Assembly: GCA_963669155.1 (NCBI GenBank)
Contig: CAVLGW020000014.1
Span: forward strand, 1 to 64,000
Reading direction: 5' to 3'
Source of the DNA: Arbacia lixula
Taxonomy: Eukaryota > Echinodermata > Echinoidea > Arbacioida > Arbaciidae
Length of the DNA: 64,000 bases
Each line of letters starts with the position of its first letter. Position 1 is the first letter of the stretch. The notes under the pieces were generated by a model. It worked only from the letters and a program-made list of their open reading frames with translations, was not told the origin of the DNA and searched no databases. Positions 25,237 through 39,224 of the stretch are shown one piece after another. The position numbers and the translations under genes were made by a program.

Positions 25237-26413
25237 GAGACATACTTGTGGACAAGTATAAGGTGGTCTGCATTGGCAAATTTGTGCACAGACATGGTAT
25301 GGTAAATGCACGGCGACACCATCGTCTTTCCATGGTGACACCATCTATTTATTAGAAATCAGAGGCAACGCATAAGAAAACTCATAAAGCCACATACAAT
25401 ATACTAACATTTCAGAGACTTGACAAAATGATGACACCTTCCAGTGACATAACACGTACATGCGTCGGTTTATGACACTATTGCGAATAATGAAATTTAC
25501 ACCATGAGGACATCAACAAAATGACAAATGAAGGTAAATTATCTATAGAAGAAGGTTTCAGCTATAACATAGTTAAATTTGGGAGGAAATTAACAAAGGA
25601 TTACTGAGATATGCAAAAGTGGGTAAAAAAGTTCATGACGACATAATTGAAAATTCATTTTTTCGATTCATATGGCAATATGATGACGTCACGATGTACT
25701 TTCCGGTTAAATAACACATGAAATCACATTTACATTTCATACTCTTTCCAAATATTACCAAAAAATGGGTTTCACCGGCCATTCTAAAGAGCTATGGCCG
25801 ATTGAAGGTAGTCATGTTTTTTGCAATATTTGCACACAAAAACGTATTGACGCACGCGCAGACTTTCAACTTTGACGTACCCGCACGACCTTGTTATTGT
25901 ATGGAAATGGCTCAAAATTGCAGGATGTTATGCTTGTAGTGTCAGAAACATGAAACTAGTGAAAAAGCGGAATTTTGAGGCTGCATGCGCGTAACGCACT
26001 GAGAAACGCGCGAACGCGCGCGCACGCGCGGAAATTTTTGAAATGCTCAAAATGGCTTAAAACATATGCAAAACAATTTTGAGTTGATTTGGAGAATTTT
26101 TTAATTTTGCGCGCGCATTTTTGCACTAACGTACGCGTACGCGCGCGTTTTTATTCATTGAATTAAATTGTCACGTCATTAACTTCATGCATGTCGAATT
26201 TCATAACATATTAATGATTGGTTTCAGAGATATATCCAATAATGGATTTTCATTAAATTGCTCGTAGATGACGTCACGATGACGTCATGACCTTGAAAAT
26301 GTTGCTGGAACATGTTCATGTATATACCCATGCATGATAAAGATTTCATGAAAAATGGTATATGCATTGTTGAGATATCCATGCCACAAAAATTGGAATA
26401 AAAATAAATAAAC
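25237..26413. repeat. Array unit 11, subfamily D with internal deletion
   Basis: At 1177 bp it is the shortest unit. The entire purine-rich and tRNA-like section is missing. The first segment runs straight into ATGACACCTTCCAGTGACAT. Confidence 0.9.
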
Positions 26414-27798
26414 GAGACATACTTTTGGACAAGTATAAGGTGGTCTGCATTGGCAAATTCATGCACTGGCATGGGCTGGTAAATGCACGTTCATAAAACA
26501 TCGCCTTACCCATTGAGCCACAAATCTTCGCATTGACTTTTCACGTAATGCCCGCCAGCAGTGGCTAGAATGATTAAGAAATCGATATTCAAGCTGAAAT
26601 TTCACCATGATCCCGACATCTGATAAAAAAAGTGGACCGACGATTCCGAAAGCTAGTCGACTGAGCTACAACATATTAAAATTTCAGAGTAACAGATTCA
26701 AACATCAGCGAGATATAGCTCCTAGTAGGTCGTCATGTCATTTCATAAATACCCCTTCCATTGACATAACACGTACATGCGTCCGATTATGACACCAATG
26801 CGTATAATGTAATTTACACCATGAAGACGTCATCAAATTGACCATTTAACGAAAGTTATCTATAGGTGAAGGTCTCAGCTACAACTTAGTGAAATTTGGG
26901 AGAAAATTGACCAAGGATTACCGAGATATGCAAAAGCGGGTAAAAAAAATTATGACGTCATAATTGAAAATTCATTTTTTCGATTCATATGGCAATATGA
27001 TGACGTCACCATGTACTTACCGGTAAAATGACACATGAAATGACATCTACATTTCATACTCTTTCCAAATATTAAAAAAAAATTGGGGGTGACCGGCCAT
27101 TCTGAAGAGCTATGGCCGATTGAGGGTAGTCATGTTTTTTGCAATATTTGCACACAAAAACGTATTGACGCACGCGCAGACTTTGAACTTTGACGCACCC
27201 GCACGACCTTATTATTGCATGGAAATGGCTCAAAATGACAGGATGTGTTGTATGTAGTGTCAGTAACATGAATGCAGTAAAAACACGGAATTTTGACGTT
27301 TTGTTCGCGTTACGCACGGAAAAACGCGCGAACGCGCGCGCACGCGCGGAAATTTTTTGAAATGCTAGAAATTGCCTGAAACATATGCAAAACAATTTTG
27401 AGTTGATTCTGAGCATTTTAAAATTTTGCGCGCGCGTTTATGCACTAACGTACGCGTACGCGTGCGTTTTTATTTATTAAAATTATTTGTCCTTATATCA
27501 ATTTTATGCATGTTAATTTTCATTAGCTAAAAATGATTAGTTCAAGAGATATATGCAATAATCGATTTTCATTAAATTGCTCGTAGATGACGTCACGATG
27601 ACGTCATGACCTTGAAAATCTTATTTTCGCAAGTTCACATGTATACCTATACATGGTAAAAATATCATAGAACATGACACGTGCATTGTTGAGATATCTA
27701 TGCCACAAAAAAGTGGGGGGCAAAAAATAAAAATAAGATAGAAGATTCTGACGAAATTAGAAGGTGATCTGCCATGGCATGGCAGACCACCTAATAAC
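26414..27798. repeat. Array unit 12, subfamily C (short)
   Basis: 1385 bp. The start hairpin has one arm mutated (ATACTTT instead of ATACTTG). A hairpin module lies at 27762-27792. Confidence 0.9.
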
Positions 27799-29418
27799 GA
27801 GACATACTTGTGGACAAGTATCAGGTGGTCTGCATTGGCAAATTCATGCACAGACATGGGCTGGAAAATGCACGGTGAACTATAGACCTTCATTCGTGAC
27901 ACCAACTATCCATAAGCAATGTGAGACAGCGCTCAAGAAAGCTCATAGGGCACCTATTATACTAAAATTTCAGAGAATTTCCTAAATGGTAACATGTTTA
28001 TGCTAACGTGATTAATAGTCATGTAAGAGAATGGGGTGAGAGAAAAAAGAATTGGAAAGAAAATCTCAAAGAGAATGACAAAGTGAGGCATAGAACAGAA
28101 GAAGATGGCAAAATAAACATTGCAAAAGGAATGCAAAAGTTGACCCTACCCGCGCCAGGAATCGAACCGGGGGCCTCGAGATCTTAAAACGGCGCCTTAC
28201 CTATTGAGCCACAAATCTTCCCATTCACTTAACACGTAATGCCCAGCAGGGGCTAGAATGATTAAGAAATCGATATTCAAGCTGAAATTTCACCATGATC
28301 CCGACATGTGATTAAAAAATGGAGACAACGTTCCGGAAAGCTCGTAGACTCAGCTACAACATACTGAAATTTCAGAGTGAAAGCTTGACATATTAGTGAG
28401 ATACATCTCCTAGAAGCTCGTCATGTCATTTCATAAATACCACTTCCATTGACATAACACGGAAGTGCGATTTTGACATTCATGCGTATAATGAAATTTA
28501 CACCGTGAAGACGTCATCAAAATGAAAAATGAAGGCAACTCCTACTATGGAGCGAGGTCTCAGCTACAACATACTGAAATTTGGGAGAAAATTGACCATG
28601 AATTACTGAGATACACAAAAGCGGGTAAAAAAGTTCATGACGTCATACATGAAAAATCATTTTTTCGATTCATATGGCAATATGATGACATCAACATAAA
28701 TTTAAAAGGTAAATCGAACATTAAATCACATCTACATTTCCCACTCTTTCAGAATATTGAAAAAAAATTGGGGGTCACCGGCCATTCTGAAGAGCTATGG
28801 CCGATTGAAGGTAGTCATGTTTTTTGCAATATTTGCACACAAAAACGTATTGACGCACGCGCAGACTTTGAACTTTGACGCACCCGCACGACCTTGTTAT
28901 TGCATGGAAATGGCTCAAAATGACAGGATGTGTTGTATGTAGTGTCAGTAACATGAATCCAGTAAAAAAACAGAATTTTGACGTTTTGTTCGCGTTACGC
29001 ACGAAAAAACGCGCGAACGCGCGCGCACGCGCGGAAATTTTTTGAAATGCTAGAAATGGCCTGAAACATATGCAAAACAATTTTGAGTTGATTTTGAGCA
29101 TTTTAAAATTTTGCGCGCGCGTTTTTGCACTAACGTACGCGTACGCGCGCGTTTTTTTTCAATGAAATTAATTAACTACTCATTAATTATATGCATGTCA
29201 AATTTCATTAAACAGAGATGACCAGTTCTAGAGCTACATGAGGTAATAGTTTTTCATTAAACTGCTCGTAGATGACGTCACGATGACGTCATGACCTTGA
29301 AAATGTTGCTGTAACATGTTCACATATATGTCCATACATGATGAACATTTCATGAAATATGGCTTATGCATTGTTGAGATATCCATGTCACAAAAATTTG
29401 GAATAAAAATAAATAAAC
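27799..29418. repeat. Array unit 13, subfamily A
   Basis: 1620 bp, with tRNA-like module at 28147-28213, where CCCACGCC has become CCCGCGCC. Confidence 0.9.
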
Positions 29419-31050
29419 GAGACATACTTGTGGACAAGTATAAGGTGGTCTGCATTGGCAAATTCATGCACTGACATGGGCTAGAAAATGCACGGTGATA
29501 TGGACCTTCAATCGTGACACCATCTATTCATAAGCAATCAGAGACTCCGCTCAAGAAAGCTCAGAGCGCACCTAACAATGTCTACTAACGTACATTTCAG
29601 AGACATGCCTAAATGGTTACATGTATATTGTGCTAACATGTAATTAATAGCCACGTAAGATAAAGGGGCGAGAGAAAACGAATGGGAAAGAAAATCTCAA
29701 AGAGAATGACAAAGTGAGGGATAGAACAGAAGAAGATGGCAAAAAAAAACATTGTAAAAGGAATGCAAACATTTACCCTACCCACTCCAGGAATCGAACC
29801 GGGGGCCTCGAGATCTTAAAAGGCGGCGCCTTACCAATTGAGCCACACATCTTCCCATTCACTTAACACGTAATGCCCAGCAGGGGCTAGAATGATTAAC
29901 AAATTGATATTCAAGATGAAATTTCGCCATGATCGCGACATCTGATTAAAAAATAAAGATGACGTTCCCGAAAGCTAGTAGACTCAGCTACAACATACTA
30001 AAATTTCAGAGTAACAGAATTGAACATAAGCGAGATACAGCTCCTAGAAGATCGTCATGTCATTTAATAAATACCCCTTCCATTGACATAACACGTATAT
30101 ACGATCGATTTTGACATTAATGTCTATAATCAAATTTGTACCATGAAGATGGAATCCTATTGAAATATTAGGGCTAATTTCTCATAGAGCAATGTCTCAG
30201 CTATCACATACTGAAATTTGAAACAAAATTGACCAAAGATTACTGAGATACGCAAGAACGGGTAAAAAAGTTTATGAAGTCATACATGAAAATTGATTTT
30301 TTCGATTCATATGGCAATATGATGACGTTACGATGTATTTAACGATCAAATGATACATGAAATAGCATTTACAGTTCCCACTCTTTCAAAACATGAAAAA
30401 AAAATTGGGGGTCACCAGCCATTCTGAGGAGCTATGGCCGATTGAAGGTGGTCATGTTTTTTGCAATATTTGCACACAAAAACGTATTGACGCACGCGCG
30501 GACTTTGAACTTTGACGCACCAGTACGACCTTATTATTGCATGGAAATGGCTCAAAATTTCAGGATGTGTTGTTTGCAATTTCAGAAACATGAATCCAGT
30601 GAAAAAACGGTTTTCCGACGTTGCGTTTGCTAAACGCACGGAAAAACGCGCGCGCGCGCGGGTACGCGCGGAAATTTGAAAAATGCTAGAAATGGCCTCA
30701 AACATATGCAAAACAATTTCTAGTTGATTTGGAGCATTTTTTTATTTTACGCGCGCGTTAATGCACTAACGTACGCGTACGCGCGCGTTTTTTTTCATTG
30801 AAATTAACTGTCTTGTCGTTAATTATATACATGCCAAATTTCATTACACAGAGATGAACGGTTTTAGAGCTACATGAAATAATAGATTTTCATTAAATTG
30901 CTCGTACATGACGTCATGATTATGTAATGACCTTGAAAATGTTCCTGTAACATGTTCACATATATACCTATACATGATGAACATTTGATGAAACATGGTC
31001 CATGCATTGTTGAGATATCCATGTCACAAAATTTTGGAATAAAAATAAAC
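29419..31050. repeat. Array unit 14, subfamily B
   Basis: 1632 bp, with tRNA-like module at 29779-29847. It differs from other B copies by many scattered substitutions (for example CCAGTACGACC for CCCGCACGACC) and keeps the GCAATATTTGCACAC segment that most B copies lack. Confidence 0.9.
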
Positions 31051-32943
31051 GAGACATACTTGTGGACAAGTATCAGGTGGTCTGCATTGGCAAATTCATG
31101 CACAGACATGGGCTGGAAAATGCACGGTGAACTATAGACCTTCATTCGTGACACCAACTATCCATAAGCAATGTGAGACAGCGCTCAAGAAAGCTCATAG
31201 GGCACCTATTATACTAAAATTTCAGAGAATTTCCTAAATGGTAACATGTTTATGCTAACGTGATTAATAGTCATGTAAGAGAATGGGGTGAGAGAAAAAA
31301 GAATTGGAAAGAAAATCTCAAAGAGAATGACAAAGTGAGGCATAGAACAGAAGAAGATGGCAAAATAAACATTGCAAAAGGAATGCAAAAGTTGACCCTA
31401 CCCACGCCAGGAATCGAACCGGGGGCCTCGAGATCTTAAAACGGCGCCTTACCTATTGAGCCACAAATCTTCCCATTCACTTAACACGTAATGCCCAGCA
31501 GGGGCTAGAATGATTAAGAAATCGATATTCAAGCTGAAATTTCACCATGATCCCGACATCTGATTAAAAAATGGAGACAACGTTCCGGAAAGCTCGTAGA
31601 CTCAGCTACAACATACTGAAATTTCAGAGTGAAAGCTTGACATATTAGTGAGATACATCTCCTAGAAGCTCGTCATGTCATTTCATAAATACCACTTCCA
31701 TTGACATAACACGGAAGTGCGATTTTGACATTCATGCGTATAATGAAATTTACACCGTGAAGACGTCATCAAAATGAAAAATGAAGGCAACTCCTACCAT
31801 GGAGCGAGGTCTCAGCTACAACATACTGAAATTTGGGAGAAAATTGACCATGAATTACTGAGATACACAAAAGCGGGTAAAAAAGTTCATGACGTCATAC
31901 ATGAAAAATCATTTTTTCGATTCATATGGCAATATGATGACATCAACATAAATTTAAAAGGTAAATCGAACATTAAATCACATCTACATTTCCCACTCTT
32001 TCAGAATATTGAAAAAAAATTGGGGGTCACCGGCCATTCTGAAGAGCTATGGCCGATTGAAGGTAGTCATGTTTTTTGCAATATTTGCACACAAAAACGT
32101 ATTGACGCACGCGCAGACTTTGAACTTTGACGCACCCGCACGACCTTGTTATTGCATGGAAATGGCTCAAAATGACAGGATGTGTTGTATGTAGTGTCAG
32201 TAACATGAATCCAGTAAAAAAACAGAATTTTGACGTTTTGTTCGCGTTACGCACGAAAAAACGCGCGAACGCGCGCGCACGCGCGGAAATTTTTGAAATG
32301 CTAGAAATGGCCTGAAACATATGCAAAACAATTTTGAGTTGATTTAGAGCATTTTAAAATTTTGCGCGCGCGTTTTTGCACTAACGTACGCGTACGCGCG
32401 CGTTTTTTTTCAATGAAATTAATTAGCTACTCATTAATTATATGCATGTTAAATTTCATTACACAGAGATGACCAGTTCTAGAGCTACATGAGGTAATAG
32501 TTTTTCATTAAACTGCTCGTAGATGACGTCACGATGACGTCATGACCTTGAAAATGTTGCTGTAACATGTTCACATATATGTCCATACATGATGAACATT
32601 TCATGAAATATGGCTTATGCATTGTTGAGATATCCATGTCACAAAAATTTGGAATAAAAATAAATAAATAAATAATAAAGAAAGAAAATTCTAACGAAAT
32701 TAAGAGGTGATCTGTCGTTGGCGACAGACCACCTAATAATAAATAAAGAAAGAAAATTCTAACGAAATTAAGAGGTGATCTGTCGTTGGCGACAGACCAC
32801 CTAATAAATAAAGAAAGAAAATTCTAACGAAATTAAGAGGTGATCTGTCGTTGGCGACAGACCACCTAATAAATAAATAATAATAAAGAAAGAAAATTCG
32901 GACGAAAACAAAAGGTGATCTGCATGGCAGACCACCTAATAAC
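31051..32943. repeat. Array unit 15, subfamily A with four hairpin modules
   Basis: 1893 bp, with tRNA-like module at 31399-31465. The tail carries three TGTCG-type hairpin modules (32705-32734, 32773-32802, 32838-32867), each with its AAAGAAAGAAAATTC leader at about 65-68 bp spacing, then a short CTGCATGGCAG version (32913-32937). Confidence 0.9.
32705..32937 (+). repeat. Tandem cluster of four junction hairpin modules
   Basis: Successive hairpins start at 32705, 32773, 32838 and 32913, separated by ATAA/AAT repeats and the purine leader. The module therefore multiplies independently of the 1.6 kb unit. The fourth has a shorter inner stem (CTGC, loop ATG, GCAG). Confidence 0.9.
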
Positions 32944-34570
32944 GAGACATACTTGTGGACAAGTATAAGGTGGTCTGCATTGGCAAATTCATCCACTGAC
33001 ATGGGCTAGAAAATGCACGGTGATATGGACCTTCAATCGTGACACCATCTATTCATAAGCAATCAGAGACTAAGCTCAAGAAAGCTCAGAGCGCACCTAC
33101 AATGTCTACTAACGTACATTTCAGAGACATGCCTAAATGGTTACATGTATATTGTGCTAACATGTAATTAATAGCCACATAAGATAAAGGGGCGAGAGAA
33201 AACGAATGGGAAAGAAAATCTCAAAGAGAATGACAAAGTGAGGGATAGAACAGAAGAAGATGGCAAAAAAAAACATTGTAAAAGGAATGCAAAAATTTAC
33301 CCTACCCACTCCAGGGATCGAACCGGGGGCCTCGAGATCTTAAAACGCGGCGCCTTACCAATTGAGCCACACATCTTCCCATTCACTTAACACGTAATGC
33401 CCAGCAGGGGCTAGAATGATTAAGAAATTGATATTCAAGATGAAATTTCGCCATGATCGCGACATCTGATTAAAAAATAAAGATGACGTCCCCGAAAGCT
33501 AGTAGACTCAGCTACAACATACTAAAATTTCAGAGTAACAGAATGGAACATAACCGAGATACAGCTCCTAGAAGATCGTCATGTCATTTAATAAATACCC
33601 TTCCATTGACATAACACGTACATACGATCGATTTTGACATTAATGTCTATAATCAAATTTATACCATGAAGATGGAATCATATTGAAATATTAGGGTTAA
33701 TTTCTCATAGAGCAATGTCTCAGCTATTACATACTGAAATTTGGAACAAAATTGACCAAAGATTACTGAGATACGCAAGTACGGGTAAAAAAGTTTATGA
33801 CGTCAAACATGAAAATTGATTTTTTTCGATTCATATGGCAATATGATGACGTTACGATGTATTTAACGACCAAATGATACATGAAATAGCATCTACAGTT
33901 CCCACTCTTTCAAAATATGAAAAAAAAATTGGGGGTCACCAGCCATTCTGAGGAGCTATGGCCGATTGAAGGTGGTCATGTTTTTGCACACAAAAACGTA
34001 TTGACGCACGCGCGGACTTTGAACTTTGACGCACCCGCACGACCTTATTATTGCATAGAAATGGCTCAAAATTTCAGAATGTGTTGTTTGCAGTGTCAGA
34101 AACATGAATCCAGTGAAAAAAAGGTTTTCCGACGTTGCGTTTGCTAAACGCACGGAAAAACGCGCGCGCGCGCGCGTACGCGCGGAAATTTGAAAAATGC
34201 TAGAAATGGCATCAAACACATGCAAAACAATTTCTAGTTGATTTAGAGCATTTTTTTATTTTACGCGCGCGTTAATGCACTAACGTACGCGTACGCGCGC
34301 GTTTTTTTTCATTAAAATTAATTGTCTTGTCATTAATTATATACATGCCAAATTTCATTACACAGAGATGAACGGTTTTAGAGCTACATGAAATAATAGA
34401 TTTTCATTAAATTGCTCGTGCATGACGTCACGATTACGTAATGACCTTGAAAATGTTCCTGTGACATGTTCACATATATACCTATACATGATGAACATTT
34501 GATGAAACATGGTCCATGCATTGTTGAGATATCCATGTCACAAAAAATAGGAATAAAAATAAATAATAAC
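32944..34570. repeat. Array unit 16, subfamily B
   Basis: 1627 bp, with tRNA-like module at 33303-33371 (B box GGTTCGATCCC). Confidence 0.9.
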
Positions 34571-35960
34571 GAGACATACTTGTGGACAAGTATAAGGTGG
34601 TCTGCATTGGCAAATTCATGCACTGGCATGGGCTGGTAAATGCACGTTCATAAAACATCGCCCTACCCATTGAGCCACAAATCTTCGCATTGACTTTTCA
34701 CGTAATGCCCGCCAGCAGTGGCTAGAATGATTAAGAAATCGATATTCAAGCTGAAATTTCACCATGATCCCGACATCTGATAAAAAAGTGGACCGACGAT
34801 TCCGAAAGCTAGTAGACTGAGCTACAACATATTAAAATTTCAGAGTAACAGATTCAAACATCAGCGAGATATAGCTCCCAGTAGGTCGTCATGTCATTTC
34901 ATAAATACACCCTTCCGTTGACATAACACGTACATGCGTCCGATTATGACACCAATGCGTATAATGTAATTTACACCATGAAGACTTCATCAAATTGACA
35001 AATGAACGAAAGTTATCTATAGGTTAAGGTCTCAGCTACAACTTAGTAAAATTTGGGAGAAAATTGACCAAGGATTACTGAGATATGCAAAAGCGGGTAA
35101 AAAAGTTCATGACGTCATAATTGAAAATTCATTTTTTCGATTTACAAGGCAATATGATGACGTCACGATGTATTTACCGGTAAAATGACACATGAAATCA
35201 CATTTACATTTCATACTCTTTCCAAATATAAAAAAAAAATTGGGTGTCACCGGCTATTCTGAAGAGCTATGGCCGATTGAAGGTAGTCATGTTTTTTGCA
35301 ATATTTGCACACAAAAACGTATTGACGCACGCGCAGACTTTGAACTTTGACGCATCCGCACGACCTTGTTAATGCATGGAAATGGCTCAAAATGACAGGA
35401 TGTGTTGTATATAGTGTCAGTAACATGAATTCAGTACAAAAACGGAATTTTGACGATTTGTTCGCGTTACGCACGGAAAAACGCGCGAACGCGCGCGCAC
35501 GCGCGGAAATTTTTGAAATGCTTGAAATTGCCTGAAACATATGCAAAACAATTTTGAGTTGATTCTGAGCATTTCAAAATTTTGCGCGCACGTTTTTGCA
35601 CTAACGTACGCGTACGCGCGCGTTTTTATTTATTGAGATTGATTGGCTTATTATTAATTTTATGCATGTCAAATTTCATTACATTTTAATGATTGGTTCA
35701 AGAGATATATCCAATAATCGATTTTCATTAAATTGCTCGTAGATGACGTCACGATGACGTCATGACCTTGAAATCTAGGAATTGATAGGTTCACATACAT
35801 GCCTATACATGATGAAAATTTGATATAACATGGTACATGCATTGCTGAGATATAGATGACACAAAAAAGTGGGGGGTACTAAATAAAAATAAAAAAGAAA
35901 ATTCTAACGAAATTAAAAGGTGATCTGTCGGTGCACGACAGACCACCTAATAATAATAAC
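34571..35960. repeat. Array unit 17, subfamily C (short)
   Basis: 1390 bp. The B-box half is missing. It ends with a GTGCA-loop hairpin module at 35918-35948. Confidence 0.9.
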
Positions 35961-37598
35961 GAGACATACTTGTGGACAAGTATAAGGTGGTCTGCATTGG
36001 CAAATTCATGCACTGACATGGGCTAGAAAATGCACGGTGATATGGACCTTCAATCGTGACACCATCTATTCATAAGCAATCAGAGACTCCGCTCAAGAAA
36101 GCTCATAGCGCACCTACAATGTCTACTAACGTACATTTCAGAGACATGCCTAAATGGTTACATGTATATTGTGCTAACATGTAATTAATAGCCACGTAAG
36201 ATAAAGGGGCGAGAGAAAACGAATGGGAAAGAAAATCTCAAAGAGAATGACAAAGTGAGGGATAGAACAGAAGAAGATGGCAAAAGAAACATTGTAAAAG
36301 GAATGCGAAAATTTACCCTACCCACTCCAGGAATCGAACCGGGGGCCTCGAGATCTTAAAACGCGGCGCCTTACCAATTGAGCCACACATCTTCCCATTC
36401 ACTTAACACGTAATGCCCAGCAGGGGCTAGAATGATTAAGAAATTGATATTCAAGATGAAATTTCGCCATGATCGCGACATCTGATTGAAAAATAAAGAT
36501 GACGTCCCCGAAAGCTAGTAGACTCAGCTACAACATGCTAAAATTTCAGAGTAACAGAATCGAACATAAGCAAAATAGAGCTCCTAGAAGATCGTCATGT
36601 CATTTAATAAATACCCCTTCCATTGACATAACACGTACTTACGATCGATTTTGACATTAATGTCTATAATCAAATTCATACCATGAAGATAGAATCCTAT
36701 TGAAATATAAGGGCTACTTTCTCATAGAGCAATGTCTCAGCTATCACATACTGAAATTTGGAACAAAATTGACCAAAGATTACTGAGATACGCAAGAACG
36801 GGTAAAAAAGTTTATGACGTAATACATGAAAATTGATTTTTTCGATTCATATGGCAATATGATGACGTTACGATGTATTTAACGACCAAATGATACATGA
36901 AATAGCATCTACAGTTGCCACTCTTTCAAAATATGAAAAAAAAATTGGGGGTCACCAGCCATTCTGAGGAGCTATGGCCGATTGAAGGTGGTCATGTTTT
37001 TGCACACAAAAACGTATTGACGCACGCGCGGACTTTGAACTTTGACGCACCCGCACGACCTTATTATTGCATAGAAATGGCTCAAAATTTCAGGATGTGT
37101 TGTTTGCAGTGTCAGAAAGATGAATCCAGTGAAAAAACGGTTTTCCGACGTTGCGTTTGCTAAACGCACGGAAAAACGCGCGCGCGCGCGCGTACGCGCG
37201 GAAATTTGAAAAATGCTAGAAATGGCATCAAACATATGCAAAACAATTTCTAGTTGATTTGGAGCATTTTTTTATTTTACGCGCGCGTTAATGCACTAAC
37301 GTACGCGTACGCGCGCGTTTTTTTTCATTGAAATTAATTGTCTTGTCATTAATTATATACATGCCAAATTTCATTACACAGAGATGAACGGTTTTAGAGC
37401 TACATGAAATAATAGATTTTCATTAAATTGCTCGTGCATGACGTCACGATTACGTAATGACCTTGAAAATGTTCCTGTGACATGTTCACATATATACCTA
37501 TACATGATGAACATTTGATGAAACATGGTCCATGCATTGTTGAGATATCCATGTCACAAAAAATAGGAATAAAAATAAATAATAATAATAATAATAAC
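35961..37598. repeat. Array unit 18, subfamily B
   Basis: 1638 bp, with tRNA-like module at 36319-36387. Private variants shared with unit 22 include ACAACATGCTAAAATTTC, CATAAGCAAAATAGAGC, ACAGTTGCCACTC and CAGAAAGATGAATCC. The tail is an expanded AAT tract. Confidence 0.9.
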
Positions 37599-39224
37599 GA
37601 GACATACTTGTGGACAAGTATAAGGTGGTCTGCATTGGCAAATTCATGCACTGACATGGGCTAGAAAATGCACGGTGATATGGACCTTCAATCGTGACAC
37701 CATCTATTCATAAGCAATCAGAGACTCCGCTCAAGAAAGCTCATAGCGCACCTACAATGTCTACTAACGTACATTTCAGAGACATGCCTAAATGGTTACA
37801 TGTATATTGTGCTAACATGTAATTAATAGCCACGTAAGATAAAGGGGCGAGAGAAAACGAATGGGAAAGAAAATCTCAAAGAGAAAGACAAAGTGAGGGA
37901 TAGAACAGAAGAAGATGGCAAAAGAAACATTGTAAAAGGAATGCGAAAATTTACCCTACCCACTCCAGGAATCGAACCGGGGGCCTCGAGATCTTAAAAC
38001 GCGGCGCCTTACCAATTGAGCCACACATCTTCCCATTCACTTAACACGTAATGCCCAGCAGGGGCTAGAATGATTAAGAAATTGATATTCAAGATGAAAT
38101 TTCGCCATGATCGCGACATCTGATTGAAAAATAAAGATGACGTCCCCGAAAGCTAGTAGACTCAGCTACAACATACTAAAATTTCAGAGTAACAGAATCG
38201 AACATAAGCGAGATACAGCTCCTAGAAGATCGTCATGTCATTTAATAAATACCCCTTCCATTGACATAACACGTACTTACGATCGATTTTGACATTAATG
38301 TCTATAATCAAATTCATACCATGAAGATAGAATCCTATTGAAATATTAGGGCTACTTTCTCATAGAGCAATGTCTCAGCTATCACATACTGAAATTTGGA
38401 ACAAAATTGACCAAAGATTACTGAGATACGCAAGAACGGGTAAAAAAGTTTATGATGTAATACATGAAAATTGATTTTTTCGATTCATATGGCAATATGA
38501 TGACGTTACGATGTATTTAACGACCAAATGATACATGAAATAGCATCTACAGTTCCCACTCTTTCAAAATATGAAAAAAAAATTGGGGGTCACCAGCCAT
38601 TCTGAGGAGCTATGGCCGATTGAAGGTGGTCATGTTTTTGCACACAAAAACGTATTGACGCACGCGCGGACTTTGAACTTTGACGCACCCGCACGACCTT
38701 ATTATTGCATAGAAATGGCTGAAAATTTCAGGATGTGTTGTTTGCAGTGTCAGAAACATGAATCCAGTGAAAAAACGGTTTTCCGACGTTGCGTTTGCTA
38801 AACGCACGGAAAAACGCGCGCGCGCGCGCGTACGCGCGGAAATTTGAAAAATGCTAGAAATGGCCTCCAACATATGCAAAACAATTTCTAGTTGATTTGG
38901 AGCATTTTTTTATTTTACGCGCGCGTTAATGCACTAACGTACGCGTACGCGCGCGTTTTTTTTCATTGAAATTAATTGTCTTGTCATTAATTATATACAT
39001 GCCAAATTTCATTACACAGAGATGAACGGTTTTAGAGCTACACGAGATAATAGATTTTCATTAAATTGCTCGTGCATGACGTCACGATTACGTAATGACC
39101 TTGAAAATGTTGCTGGACCATGTTCACATATATACCTATACATGATGAACATTTCATGAAACATGGTCCATGCATTGTTGAGATATCCATGTCACAAAAA
39201 ATAGGAATAAAAATAAATAATAAC
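37599..39224. repeat. Array unit 19, subfamily B
   Basis: 1626 bp, with tRNA-like module at 37957-38025. One CRE-like palindrome is lost (TATGATGTAATACATG near 38451). Confidence 0.9.
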
